Counted from the stretch's first letter, positions 7,502 through 15,209 are shown. The stretch: 18,724 bases of DNA from Oscillospiraceae bacterium (GCA_017411905.1 JAFQPB010000052.1:1-18724); one strand, 5' to 3'. The notes: generated by a model from the sequence alone, not told the origin. Numbers and translations: made by a program.

Positions 7502-7537
7502 ATGAGGGCACCGCGTCTTACAGAAAGGAGCTTCTCT

Positions 7538-8230
7538 ATGGATTTTGCCGGTATGCAAAGCCTGACACTGCTGGACTTTCCGGGGAAAGTTGCCTGTATC
7601 CTTTTCGTCCGCGGCTGTAATTTGCGCTGTCCCTTTTGCCACAACGCATCCCTCGTCCGTCCGGGAGCAGAAAACGCCTTACGTGATGCCGATATCTTCT
7701 CATTTTTGAAGAAGCGGCAAGGACTTTTGGACGGTGTGGTGATCTCCGGCGGTGAGCCGCTTATGTATCAGGAGCTGCTTCCCTTTTTACATAAGGTAAG
7801 AGATTTGGGCTACGCCATTAAGGTAGACACCAACGGCACAAACCCCGACCTGCTTAAAAAGCTGGTTACAGAGGGGCTTGCAGATTATGTGGCAATGGAC
7901 ATTAAAAACAGTCCTGCCTTCTACAGTGCCACCTGCGGACTTCCCAAAATCCCTATTGGTGCCATTGAGGAGAGCCGGGAATTTTTAATGACCGGTGGGG
8001 TGGATTACGAGTTTCGTACCACAGCCGTAAAGGGTCTGCACACAAAGGAAAGCATAAATGAACTTTCCTGCTGGATCGCCGGAGCCAAGCGCTATTTTCT
8101 GCAAGGCTTTAAGGATAGCGGCGATCTTCTGTCTCCCGAAAGCTTAAGTGCCTTTTCCGAGGAGGAGATGGTGGAGCTTCTGGAGATCGCAAAAATTCAC
8201 ATACCCACCGCCCAGTTGCGGGGAATCTAA
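7538..8230 (+). CDS. nrdG: Anaerobic ribonucleotide reductase activating protein (radical SAM)
   Basis: Radical-SAM activase that uses a [4Fe-4S] cluster and S-adenosylmethionine to put the glycyl radical on NrdD, encoded next. Start chosen at 7538 (230 residues, MDFAGMQSLTLLDFPGK) because AGAAAGGAG ends 7 bases upstream; an earlier in-frame start at 7463 would lie upstream of the promoter. Motifs: the cluster-binding RGCNLRCPFCHN with C27, C31 and C34 (CX3CX2C), ISGGEP (69-74) that contacts SAM, and VDTNGT near 95-100. The length is above that of the short E. coli-type NrdG (about 155) and fits the longer clade common in Clostridia and archaea. It is 15 bases from nrdD and shares its promoter. 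Confidence 0.92.
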   Translation: MDFAGMQSLTLLDFPGKVACILFVRGCNLRCPFCHNASLVRPGAENALRDADIFSFLKKRQGLLDGVVISGGEPLMYQELLPFLHKVRDLGYAIKVDTNGTNPDLLKKLVTEGLADYVAMDIKNSPAFYSATCGLPKIPIGAIEESREFLMTGGVDYEFRTTAVKGLHTKESINELSCWIAGAKRYFLQGFKDSGDLLSPESLSAFSEEEMVELLEIAKIHIPTAQLRGI

Positions 8231-8245
8231 AAAGGAGAGAAAACT

Positions 8246-10597
8246 ATGTATCAGGTAGTAAAGAGAGACGGTGCGACTGTATCTTTTGATATGGTAAAGA
8301 TCGCCAGCGCCATTGGGAAGGCATTTGACGCTACAGGCACCCCCTACACCGACAGTGTCATCGATTTTTTGGCCATTAAGGTCACAAGCGATTTTATTCC
8401 CAAAATTAAAGACGGTCTCATTTCCGTGGAGGATATTCAGGACAGTGTGGAAACGGTGCTGTCTCAGGGCGGCTACGAGGCTGTTGCCAAGGCATACATC
8501 CTGTACCGTAAGCAGAGAGAGAAACTGCGCAATATCAATTCCACCCTCTTAAACTATAAGGACACCGTAGACCAGTATCTAAAGGCTCTGGACTGGCGTG
8601 TAAAGGAAAATTCCACCGTCACCTATTCCGTCGGCGGTCTGATCCTTTCCAACTCCGGTGCCATCACCGCTAACTACTGGCTCTCTGAAATTTATGACGA
8701 GGAGATCGCTGCTGCCCACCGCAACTGCGATATACATATCCACGACCTGTCTATGCTGACCGGCTACTGCGCCGGCTGGAGCTTAAAGCAGCTCATTCAG
8801 CAGGGTCTTGGCGGCATCCCCGGCAAGATCACCTCTTCCCCCGCCGCACACCTCTCCACCCTCTGCAACCAGATGGTCAATTTCCTCGGCATAATGCAGA
8901 ACGAATGGGCAGGTGCCCAGGCCTTTTCCTCCTTCGATACCTTCCTTGCACCTTTTGTTAAGGTGGATAACCTGAGCCAAAAGGAAGTCAAGCAGTGCAT
9001 CCAGTCCTTTATCTACGGTGTGAACACCCCCTCTCGCTGGGGCACCCAGGCTCCCTTTACCAACATTACGCTGGACTGGACGGTTCCCAGAGACTTAGAG
9101 AATATGCCCGCTATTGTTGCCGGTAAGGAAATGGATTTCACCTATGGCGACTGTAAGAAGGAAATGGATATGGTAAACCGCGCCTTTATCGAGATTATGA
9201 TCGAAGGTGATGCCAACGGCCGCGGCTTCCAGTATCCCATTCCCACCTACTCCATCACCCGTGACTTTGACTGGTCTCCCACGGAGAATAATCAGCTTCT
9301 GTTTGAGATGACCGCCAAGTACGGCACTCCCTATTTCTCCAACTACATTAACTCCGATATGGAGCCCTCCGATGTGCGCTCTATGTGCTGCCGTCTCCGC
9401 CTCGATCTTCGTGAACTGCGGAAAAAGTCCGGTGGCTTCTTCGGCTCCGGTGAGTCCACCGGCTCTATCGGTGTTGTTACCATCAATATGCCCCGGATCG
9501 CTTACCTCGCAGAAAACGAGGAGGACTTCTATAAGCGGCTGGATCACATTATGGACGTTGCCGCCCGCAGCTTGAATGTCAAGCGCCGGGTCATCACAAA
9601 GCTGCTGGATAGCGGCCTGTACCCCTACACCAAGCATTATCTCGGCACCTTCAATAACCACTTCTCCACCATCGGTCTTGTGGGTATGAACGAGTGCGGT
9701 CTCAACGCCAAGTGGATCCGCGCTGATATGACCACCGAAAAGTGCCAGAAATTCACTCAGAACGTGCTGAACCATATGCGCGAGCGTCTTTCCGACTATC
9801 AGGAGCTGTACGGCGATCTCTATAACTTAGAGGCAACCCCTGCCGAATCTACCTCCTACCGTCTTGCCAAGCACGACACCGAGCGCTACCCCGACATTAT
9901 CACCGCTTCCGAGGACAGCGGCAGCCCCTACTACACCAATTCCAGCCACCTGCCTGTCAGCTTCACCGACGACATCTTCGCCGCGCTGGATATTCAGGAT
10001 AACCTGCAGACCCTCTACACCTCCGGCACCGTCTTCCACGCCTTCTTGGGCGAGAAGCTGCCCTCTTGGGAGTCTGCCGCTGCGCTGGTGCGCAAGATTG
10101 CAGAAAACTACCGCCTGCCCTACTACACCCTGTCCCCCACCTACTCCATCTGCAAGAGCCACGGCTACTTGGAGGGCGAGCATTTCACCTGCCCCCACTG
10201 CGGTCAGCCCTCTGAGGTTTACAGCCGTATCACCGGCTACTACCGCCCCGTGCAGAACTGGAACGTGGGTAAATCTCAGGAATATAAGGAGCGCAAAGAG
10301 TATAACCTGAGTAACAGCACCGCTCCCAACCCCACAAAACAGGAAGCAAAGGCCGAAGAAAAGGGCTGCATTAACTGCGAAAAGACCCTGCTCTTTACCA
10401 CTGCCACCTGCCCCAACTGCCGCATCGCAGTCAAGATGCTGGACGATGCCGGCATCCCCTATGAAAAGGTCTTGGCAGAGGAGACCCCCGAGCTTGCCGC
10501 AAAGCTGGGTATCCATCAGGCACCCACCTTGGTCTCCGGCGGCCAGCTCTACACCGGCCCCGGCGCTATCAAGAAATTTATCGCTGAGCAGAAATAA
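8246..10597 (+). CDS. nrdD: Anaerobic (class III) ribonucleoside-triphosphate reductase with fused redoxin domain
   Basis: Reduces ribonucleoside triphosphates to dNTPs in the absence of oxygen, using a glycyl radical made by NrdG. 783 residues. An ATP-cone allosteric domain occupies about 1-95 (VVKRDGATVSFDMVKIASAI). The catalytic barrel follows, with IHIHDL (164-168 region), YCAGWSL (174-180) and SMCCRLRLD (379-387), whose cysteine is the likely thiyl-radical site. A zinc-binding region has C636, H639, C649 and C652. The glycyl-radical loop is RITGYYRPVQNWN (661-673), with G664 as the radical residue. Unlike most NrdD, the chain continues about 85 residues past the radical loop into a thioredoxin/glutaredoxin-like domain: C708/C711, then LLFTTATCPNC with C722/C725, and APTLVSGG with a cis-proline-like P760. 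AAAGGAGAG precedes the ATG. Confidence 0.95.
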   Translation: MYQVVKRDGATVSFDMVKIASAIGKAFDATGTPYTDSVIDFLAIKVTSDFIPKIKDGLISVEDIQDSVETVLSQGGYEAVAKAYILYRKQREKLRNINSTLLNYKDTVDQYLKALDWRVKENSTVTYSVGGLILSNSGAITANYWLSEIYDEEIAAAHRNCDIHIHDLSMLTGYCAGWSLKQLIQQGLGGIPGKITSSPAAHLSTLCNQMVNFLGIMQNEWAGAQAFSSFDTFLAPFVKVDNLSQKEVKQCIQSFIYGVNTPSRWGTQAPFTNITLDWTVPRDLENMPAIVAGKEMDFTYGDCKKEMDMVNRAFIEIMIEGDANGRGFQYPIPTYSITRDFDWSPTENNQLLFEMTAKYGTPYFSNYINSDMEPSDVRSMCCRLRLDLRELRKKSGGFFGSGESTGSIGVVTINMPRIAYLAENEEDFYKRLDHIMDVAARSLNVKRRVITKLLDSGLYPYTKHYLGTFNNHFSTIGLVGMNECGLNAKWIRADMTTEKCQKFTQNVLNHMRERLSDYQELYGDLYNLEATPAESTSYRLAKHDTERYPDIITASEDSGSPYYTNSSHLPVSFTDDIFAALDIQDNLQTLYTSGTVFHAFLGEKLPSWESAAALVRKIAENYRLPYYTLSPTYSICKSHGYLEGEHFTCPHCGQPSEVYSRITGYYRPVQNWNVGKSQEYKERKEYNLSNSTAPNPTKQEAKAEEKGCINCEKTLLFTTATCPNCRIAVKMLDDAGIPYEKVLAEETPELAAKLGIHQAPTLVSGGQLYTGPGAIKKFIAEQK

Positions 10598-10616
10598 ACT
10601 GTTTTTATAACCGATA

Positions 10617-10650
10617 AAACGGCAGAGGGCTATGCCTTCTGCCGTTTCTT
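10617..10650 (+). terminator. Hairpin terminator after nrdD (first of two)
   Basis: A 14-bp stem with one G-T pair (10617-10630 with 10634-10647) and a 3-base loop, 19 bases after the nrdD stop. The T-run after it is weak (TTTCTTAT across the stem foot). Confidence 0.65.
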
Positions 10651-10655
10651 ATCAA

Positions 10656-10682
10656 TAAAACCGCTTATGTGCGGCTGTTTTT
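10656..10682 (+). terminator. Second hairpin terminator after nrdD
   Basis: A short CCGC/GCGG stem (10661-10664 with 10671-10674), preceded by AAAA and followed by CTGTTTTT. Weak on its own; probably backs up the hairpin just upstream. Confidence 0.45.
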
Positions 10683-10723
10683 CGTGCATAATCATCATTT
10701 TACGGTAAATGAGACAGTCACAA

Positions 10724-10752
10724 TTGACTTTTCGGAAAGTAAGTTGTATATT
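10724..10752 (+). promoter_or_regulatory. Promoter of the malic enzyme gene
   Basis: TTGACT (10724-10729), 17-base spacer, TATATT (10747-10752). Start near 10759 leaves a leader of about 80 bases. A short inverted repeat AGTCA-CAAT-TGACT (10716-10729) overlaps the -35 box. Confidence 0.65.
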
Positions 10753-10774
10753 TTTATTGGCAAAATGCAGTTAT

Positions 10775-10803
10775 CCGGTGTGGGCACTGTGCGCTGGCAC
10801 CGG
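10775..10803 (+). promoter_or_regulatory. Hairpin in the malic enzyme leader
   Basis: CCGGTG (10775-10780) pairs with CACCGG (10798-10803), and GCAC/GTGC can pair inside (10784-10792). It sits about 20 bases before the ribosome binding site. It does not resemble a riboswitch I know. It may stabilise the transcript or modulate it. Confidence 0.35.
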
Positions 10804-10838
10804 TCAATGTCTGTTCTGAGATAAAGGAGAATATAATT

Positions 10839-12011
10839 ATGGATTACGCAAAAGAATCCCTTCGCCTCCACGGCCAGTGGAAGGGCAAAATTGAAGTTGT
10901 GGCAACTGTTCCCGTCGCCTCCAAGGAGGATCTTTCTTTGGCATACACCCCCGGCGTTGCCCAGCCCTGCTTGGAAATTCAGAAGGATGTAAATAAGTCC
11001 TACGACCTGACCCGCCGCCACAACATCTGCGCCGTTGTCACCGACGGCACTGCTGTTTTGGGTTTGGGTGACATCGGTCCCGAGGCCGGTATGCCTGTTA
11101 TGGAGGGCAAGTGCGTGCTGTTTAAGGCCTTTGGCGATGTAGACGCCTTCCCCCTCTGTGTCAAGAGCAAGGATGTAGACGAGATCGTCAACACCATCTA
11201 TATGATCTCCGGTTCTTTTGGCGGTGTGAATTTGGAGGATATCTCCGCACCCCGCTGCTTTGAGATCGAGCGCAAGCTGAAGGAAAAGTGCGACATTCCC
11301 ATTTTCCACGACGACCAGCACGGCACTGCCATCGTTACCCTTGCCGGTCTGCTGAACGCGCTGAAGGTAGTGGGCAAGAAGAAAGAGGATGTAAAGATCG
11401 TCACCTCCGGCGCTGGTGCTGCCGCAATTTCTATCGTAAAGCTGCTGCTGTCTGCCGGCTTCAAGAACGTCATTATGACTGACCGTTCCGGTGCCATCTA
11501 CGCAGGCCGCGAAAACCTGAACTGGATCAAGGAAGAAATGGCGCAGGTCACTAACCTCAATAAGGTACAGGGCTCTTTGGCAGACGTGATCGTAGGTGCA
11601 GATGTATTTATCGGTGTTTCCGCCCCCGGCACACTGACCACCGAGATGGTCAAGACGATGAACAAGGATGCCATTGTCTTTGCCTGTGCCAACCCCACTC
11701 CCGAGATCTACCCCGAGGATGCCAAGGCAGGCGGTGCCCGCGTGATCTCCACAGGCCGCTCCGACTATCCCAATCAGGTCAATAACGTGCTGGCCTTCCC
11801 CGGCATCTTCCGCGGCACCTTCGATGTCCGCGCGTCCGACATTAACGAGGAAATGAAAATGGCCGCCGCTATGGCCATCGCAAACCTGATCTCCGACGAA
11901 GAACTGAGTGAGGATTACATCATCCCCGCCGCCTTCGATAAGCGCGTAGGTCCTGCCGTCGCCAAGGCCGTTGCTGAAGCCGCCAAAGCCTCCGGTGTCG
12001 CCCGCATTTAA
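10839..12011 (+). CDS. NAD(P)-dependent malic enzyme (oxaloacetate-decarboxylating)
   Basis: Oxidatively decarboxylates L-malate to pyruvate and CO2 with NAD(P)+. 390 residues, the length of the small bacterial class without a phosphotransacetylase-like tail. Motifs: LAYTPGVAQPC (34-44) with the catalytic tyrosine Y36, MEGKCVLFKAFG (88-99) with the lysine, metal ligands in NLEDISAP (131-138) and FHDDQHGTA (156-164), the dinucleotide loop SGAGAAAISI (190-199), and FACANPTPEI (281-290). AAAGGAG at 10823-10829 is the ribosome binding site. It has its own promoter and terminator. In an anaerobe it links malate to pyruvate and reducing equivalents; cofactor preference cannot be read from the sequence. 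Could be named maeA, maeB or ytsJ depending on clade, so no symbol is given. Confidence 0.94.
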   Translation: MDYAKESLRLHGQWKGKIEVVATVPVASKEDLSLAYTPGVAQPCLEIQKDVNKSYDLTRRHNICAVVTDGTAVLGLGDIGPEAGMPVMEGKCVLFKAFGDVDAFPLCVKSKDVDEIVNTIYMISGSFGGVNLEDISAPRCFEIERKLKEKCDIPIFHDDQHGTAIVTLAGLLNALKVVGKKKEDVKIVTSGAGAAAISIVKLLLSAGFKNVIMTDRSGAIYAGRENLNWIKEEMAQVTNLNKVQGSLADVIVGADVFIGVSAPGTLTTEMVKTMNKDAIVFACANPTPEIYPEDAKAGGARVISTGRSDYPNQVNNVLAFPGIFRGTFDVRASDINEEMKMAAAMAIANLISDEELSEDYIIPAAFDKRVGPAVAKAVAEAAKASGVARI

Positions 12012-12028
12012 TGAAATAATAAACGTAG

Positions 12029-12057
12029 ACCCGGTAGAGTTTCCTCTGCCGGGTTTT
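12029..12057 (+). terminator. Rho-independent terminator of the malic enzyme gene
   Basis: An 11-bp stem with one G-T pair (12029-12039 with 12044-12054), 4-base loop and four Ts, 17 bases after the stop codon. Confidence 0.9.
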
Positions 12058-12085
12058 CCCGTAGAGAAGGAACCTCTCTATCCCG

Positions 12086-12156
12086 CCAAAGGCTCCCCTT
12101 GTAGGAGATCTGTCAAAAATCTATTTGATTTTTGACTGAGGGATTCTCTCCTACAC
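12086..12156. repeat. Palindromic intergenic repeat (family A)
   Basis: Nested inverted repeats: TGTAGGAGA/TCTCCTACA (12100-12108 with 12147-12155) around GTCAAAAATC/GATTTTTGAC (12112-12121 with 12127-12136), giving one long hairpin. The left flank AAGGCTCCCCTTGTAGGAG is shared, in reverse orientation, with the left edge of the window. No coding potential. Confidence 0.6.
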
Positions 12157-12175
12157 GTGCATAATCGAAAAAGCG

Positions 12176-12288
12176 TGTCATTCTGAGCGGAGTGAAACGA
12201 AGTCGAAGAATCTTCGCACCGAAGGTCTGCAATGCAAAAACAAAAATGCCAAGATCCTTCGACGCGCTTACGCTTGCTCAGGATGACA
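12176..12288. repeat. Palindromic intergenic repeat with terminal inverted repeats (family B)
   Basis: Terminal inverted repeats TGTCATTCTGAGC (12176-12188) and GCTCAGGATGACA (12276-12288), with one mismatch. The complementarity continues imperfectly for nearly 40 bases inward on each side (TCGAAGAATCTT against AAGATCCTTCGA). The centre, about 12215-12250, is unique. The motif TGTCATTCTGAGC...GAAGAATCT is known to recur in intergenic DNA of many unrelated bacteria. No ORF inside. Together with family A and the promoter at 12381 it fills the gene-free stretch 12012-12450. Confidence 0.7.
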
Positions 12289-12341
12289 GGCGCAGTTTGT
12301 GACGAAAGATTGTAGGAAACGGTGTCCTCGACGGTCCTTTA

Positions 12342-12366
12342 TTCAAATTCCGCTGGGAAATTTGAA
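12342..12366. promoter_or_regulatory. Inverted repeat upstream of the small membrane protein gene
   Basis: TTCAAATT (12342-12349) and AATTTGAA (12359-12366), a perfect 8-bp inverted repeat with a 9-base centre, just upstream of the predicted promoter. Possible operator; no regulator is adjacent. Confidence 0.35.
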
Positions 12367-12380
12367 CGCCTATGTATAGG

Positions 12381-12409
12381 TTGCTATTATCACTCTTTTA
12401 TGATATAAT
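12381..12409 (+). promoter_or_regulatory. Promoter of the small membrane protein gene
   Basis: TTGCTA (12381-12386), 17-base spacer, perfect -10 TATAAT (12404-12409). An alternative pair, TTGAAC (12362-12367) and TATTAT (12385-12390), also with 17 bases between, overlaps it upstream. Confidence 0.6.
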
Positions 12410-12450
12410 ATGTTTATCTATAATCATTCTTTAATTTGGGAGGTACAACA

Positions 12451-13017
12451 ATGAACGACGAAATTATTATTCTGCGCAAAAAGTCTATAAATATCAAAAC
12501 TTCCATTGTCATGCTTTTTGCAACGCTCCTTATCATTTTTGTTGTCTTAGAGCATTTCTTGAATTTTCTCCCCTCTCTTACATTTCCTCCATTGATTGCA
12601 ATTCTCGGTATCCTTTTAATTCCCATATGTCTATTCTGCTTTATTTCCTATTTAAGGGACATTTCCAATAGCGCCCCGGTGCTAATCATCAATAGCAGCG
12701 GTATCGATGAATACGTTTCCGAAAATTCAGTAGGACTTATTAAGTGGGAAGATATTGAATGTATTAACCTTATCCCTACTTCGCAGGCATATCTCAATCC
12801 GCAAGCAAATGAGAATTACTTTATTTGTATCGTGCTGAAGCAACCAGAAATGTATATCAAGAATCAGAAGCTACTGGCAAAGCTACTAAAGCAAAAGAAC
12901 ACAAAACAGTGGGGACACATCCGTTTCAGCACACTTCACTTTAAGGACGATTTTGAAAGAGTAACTCGCAATATAGAGCGGTATCATCCTATCAACCGCC
13001 AATTTAAGCCACTATAA
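12451..13017 (+). CDS. Two-helix membrane protein, STM3941-like
   Basis: 188 residues. Start chosen at the ATG at 12451, since GGGAGG at 12438-12443 sits 7 bases before it. After a short polar N-terminus (MNDEIIILRKKSINIKTS) come two strongly hydrophobic segments, about residues 19-38 and 47-67. A soluble C-terminal half follows, with a PH-like pattern: short beta strands such as VLIINSSGIDEYV, then GLIKWEDIECINLI, and a basic tail. This architecture matches proteins annotated as STM3941 family, whose function is not established. Base use is clearly more AT-rich than the flanking metabolic genes, and it stands alone between repeats and its own terminator, so recent acquisition is plausible. 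Family call is by pattern only. Confidence 0.75.
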   Translation: MNDEIIILRKKSINIKTSIVMLFATLLIIFVVLEHFLNFLPSLTFPPLIAILGILLIPICLFCFISYLRDISNSAPVLIINSSGIDEYVSENSVGLIKWEDIECINLIPTSQAYLNPQANENYFICIVLKQPEMYIKNQKLLAKLLKQKNTKQWGHIRFSTLHFKDDFERVTRNIERYHPINRQFKPL

Positions 13018-13031
13018 TTCCCCCATTAACG

Positions 13032-13063
13032 AAATCGGCATCTATTTAAGATGCCGATTTTTC
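13032..13063 (+). terminator. Rho-independent terminator of the small membrane protein gene
   Basis: Perfect 12-bp stem AAATCGGCATCT/AGATGCCGATTT (13032-13043 with 13049-13060) with a 5-base loop. The T-run is partly in the stem. It is near-symmetric and might work in both directions. Confidence 0.88.
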
Positions 13064-13134
13064 TACCCCTATAAAGCCATCCAAACCGCTTCCTTTATTT
13101 TTTTCAAAAATACAGTAGATTTTCCAAATATATG

Positions 13135-13143
13135 TGATATAAT
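13135..13143 (+). promoter_or_regulatory. Extended -10 promoter of ktrBA
   Basis: TGATATAAT (13135-13143) is an extended -10 element: TGN followed by a perfect TATAAT. No good -35 box lies 16-18 bases upstream, which is usual for this promoter type. Start of transcription near 13150. Confidence 0.55.
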
Positions 13144-13174
13144 AAGGGAAATTCATCAGAAAGGAGCTTTTTCT

Positions 13175-14512
13175 ATGGCAAGGCCGATTCCTCGCAGAAA
13201 GCCTATTACCGCGCCCCAAATTATGGTTCTCGGCTTTGCCGGACTGATCCTTGTGGGCACGCTTCTGCTGATGCTGCCTATCTCCTCTTCCAGCGGGCAG
13301 GTCACGCCCTTTTTGGATTCCCTCTTTACCGCCACCACCTCCACCTGCGTTACCGGTCTTGTGGTACGGGACACCGGCTCTTATTGGTCTACCTTTGGGC
13401 ACTGCGTGATCTTACTGCTCATTCAGATTGGCGGTTTGGGTGTTATCACCATCGCTGCATCTTTCACGATGCTCACCGGCAGAAAATTAGGACTTTCTCA
13501 ACGGTCTAATATGCAGGAGGCAGTGGCTGCGCCCAAAATGGGCGGCATCTCCGGCCTTACAAAATTCCTTGTGGCCACCACCCTCTTGGTGGAAGCCTTG
13601 GGTGCTATGTTCCTCGCCCCCGCCTTTATCCGTGATTTTGGCTGGGGACAAGGTATTTGGCGGGCAGTTTTTACCTCCATATCTGCCTTCTGCAACGCAG
13701 GCATTGACCTATTTGGCACCACGGATGTTCCCTACGCCTCTATGACCGCCTACCTTGGCGACCCTCTTGTAAATATTGCGCTGATGGCACTAATTATTAT
13801 CGGCGGTTTGGGCTTTCTCACTTGGGACGATATCCGCACCCATAAGCACCGCATCCGCCGTTACCGAATGCAAAGCAAGGTGATTTTGTGTGTCACTGCC
13901 GGACTGATCCTTGTTCCCGCCGTTTTGTTCTTCCTTTTGGAGTTCGCCCACTTGCCGCTGAAAGAGCGAATTTTGGCTTCTCTATTCCAATCCGTCACCA
14001 CCCGCACTGCGGGTATGAATACCACAAATCTCACCGAAATGAGCCAATCCAGTCAGTTTTTGATGATTCTCCTAATGCTCATTGGCGGATCTCCCGGCTC
14101 TACCGCAGGCGGTATGAAAACCACCACCTTTGCGGTGCTGCTGGGCTGCGCGTGGGCGGTGTTTCGCAAACGGGACTCTGTGCAGTTCTACGGTCGGCGG
14201 ATCGGCCATGAGGTGGTCGCTACCGCCGCCACATTGCTTGTTATGTACTTGGGCTTAGCAGTAAGTGCGGCAATGCTCATTAGTGTGGTGGAAGGACTTC
14301 CCCTGCTGACCTGCCTTTTCGAGTCCACCTCTGCCATCGCCACTGTTGGCCTGACGCTGGGCATTACGCCCGGTCTTGGTGCTGTTTCCAAATGTATTTT
14401 GATTATTCTTATGTACCTTGGCCGTATCGGCGGCCTGACCCTTATTTACGCCACCCTGTCGGATAAAAAACAGCTCGGTAAGCTTCCTATGGATAAAATC
14501 ACTGTAGGTTAA
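13175..14512 (+). CDS. ktrB: TrkH/KtrB-family potassium uptake membrane subunit
   Basis: Ion-conducting subunit of a Ktr/Trk-type K+ uptake system in the cytoplasmic membrane. 445 residues, the KtrB length (TrkH is nearer 480). The sequence shows the four-fold pore repeat with a selectivity-filter glycine in each: TCVTGL (57-62), FCNAGID (172-178), TRTAGM (276-281) and ATVGLT (389-394). The glycine/serine-rich stretch IGGSPGSTAGG (303-313) belongs to the loop in the third repeat that gates the pore in KtrB. Start set by AGAAAGGAG at 13158-13166. The regulatory subunit follows 13 bases downstream. Whether uptake is Na+-linked cannot be seen. Confidence 0.93.
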   Translation: MARPIPRRKPITAPQIMVLGFAGLILVGTLLLMLPISSSSGQVTPFLDSLFTATTSTCVTGLVVRDTGSYWSTFGHCVILLLIQIGGLGVITIAASFTMLTGRKLGLSQRSNMQEAVAAPKMGGISGLTKFLVATTLLVEALGAMFLAPAFIRDFGWGQGIWRAVFTSISAFCNAGIDLFGTTDVPYASMTAYLGDPLVNIALMALIIIGGLGFLTWDDIRTHKHRIRRYRMQSKVILCVTAGLILVPAVLFFLLEFAHLPLKERILASLFQSVTTRTAGMNTTNLTEMSQSSQFLMILLMLIGGSPGSTAGGMKTTTFAVLLGCAWAVFRKRDSVQFYGRRIGHEVVATAATLLVMYLGLAVSAAMLISVVEGLPLLTCLFESTSAIATVGLTLGITPGLGAVSKCILIILMYLGRIGGLTLIYATLSDKKQLGKLPMDKITVG

Positions 14513-14525
14513 AGGAGAACACGGT

Positions 14526-15173
14526 ATGAAATCAATCCTTCTCATCGGCCTTGGCCGGTTTGGCAAGCACATTGCTACAGAGTTAAATGCACTTGGTCAT
14601 CAGGTGATGGCCATCGAAGAAAATGAATCCCGGCTCGACGAGGCGATGCCCTATGTGACCGGCGGGCAGATCGGTGACAGCACCAACCCCGAATTTTTGG
14701 CATCCTTGGGTATTCCCGATTTTGATGTATGTATCGTCACCATCTCCGGCGATTTTCAGGCATCCTTGGAAACCGCTTATCTTCTCAAGGAGTTAGGGGC
14801 AAAAATGGTAGTCTCCCGTGCAGAGCAGGACGGGCAGGCAAAGTTCCTGCTGCGCAACGGCGCGGACGAGGTGGTCTATCCCGAAAAGCAGCTTGCCAAA
14901 TGGGTGGCTATGCGCTATAGCTCCGATAATATCTTGGACTATATCGCCCTTGACGATGACCACGCCATTTTTGAAGTCGACCCGCCCCCAAGCTGGGACG
15001 GCAAGACCGTGGGACAGATCGACATCCGCAAAAAGTATGGCATCAACATCTTAGGCATCAAGCGCGGCGGCAAGCTGCAGCTTTCCATCACCCCCGACAC
15101 CTGCTTTTGTGACACCGACACTATCTTAGTCCTCGGCGACTACAAGAATCTGCGCAAGTGCTTCCATATCTAA
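14526..15173 (+). CDS. ktrA: KtrA/TrkA-family potassium channel regulatory subunit (RCK)
   Basis: Cytoplasmic gating ring subunit for the KtrB protein encoded just upstream. 215 residues, a single RCK unit as in KtrA (TrkA of E. coli has two). N-terminal Rossmann domain with GLGRFGKHIA (8-17) and acidic residues E31/E32 at the end of the second strand that bind nucleotide ribose. GDSTN near 54-58 and IVTISGDFQASLETAYLLKELG follow, then the C-terminal RCK_C domain from about 140 (IFEVDPP... to the end). In KtrA the ring binds ATP or ADP to open or close the pore, and some family members bind c-di-AMP in RCK_C. Ribosome binding site AAAGGAG. Operon with ktrB. Confidence 0.93.
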   Translation: MKSILLIGLGRFGKHIATELNALGHQVMAIEENESRLDEAMPYVTGGQIGDSTNPEFLASLGIPDFDVCIVTISGDFQASLETAYLLKELGAKMVVSRAEQDGQAKFLLRNGADEVVYPEKQLAKWVAMRYSSDNILDYIALDDDHAIFEVDPPPSWDGKTVGQIDIRKKYGINILGIKRGGKLQLSITPDTCFCDTDTILVLGDYKNLRKCFHI

Positions 15174-15176
15174 ACG

Positions 15177-15205
15177 AAAGGACAGAGGTTTCCCCTCTGT
15201 CCTTT
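15177..15205 (+). terminator. Terminator of ktrBA
   Basis: Perfect 12-bp stem AAAGGACAGAGG/CCTCTGTCCTTT (15177-15188 with 15194-15205) with a 5-base loop, starting 4 bases after the ktrA stop. The T-run is short (TTTATTCTT). Confidence 0.85.
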
Positions 15206-15209
15206 ATTC

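Noticed and set aside
9095..10516. Two long minus-strand open frames opposite nrdD
   Set aside because: Produced by the codon bias of nrdD. No ribosome binding sites, no motifs.
12086..12288. CRISPR array
   Set aside because: The repeats are single inverted elements of different sequence, not evenly spaced direct repeats, and no cas genes are near.
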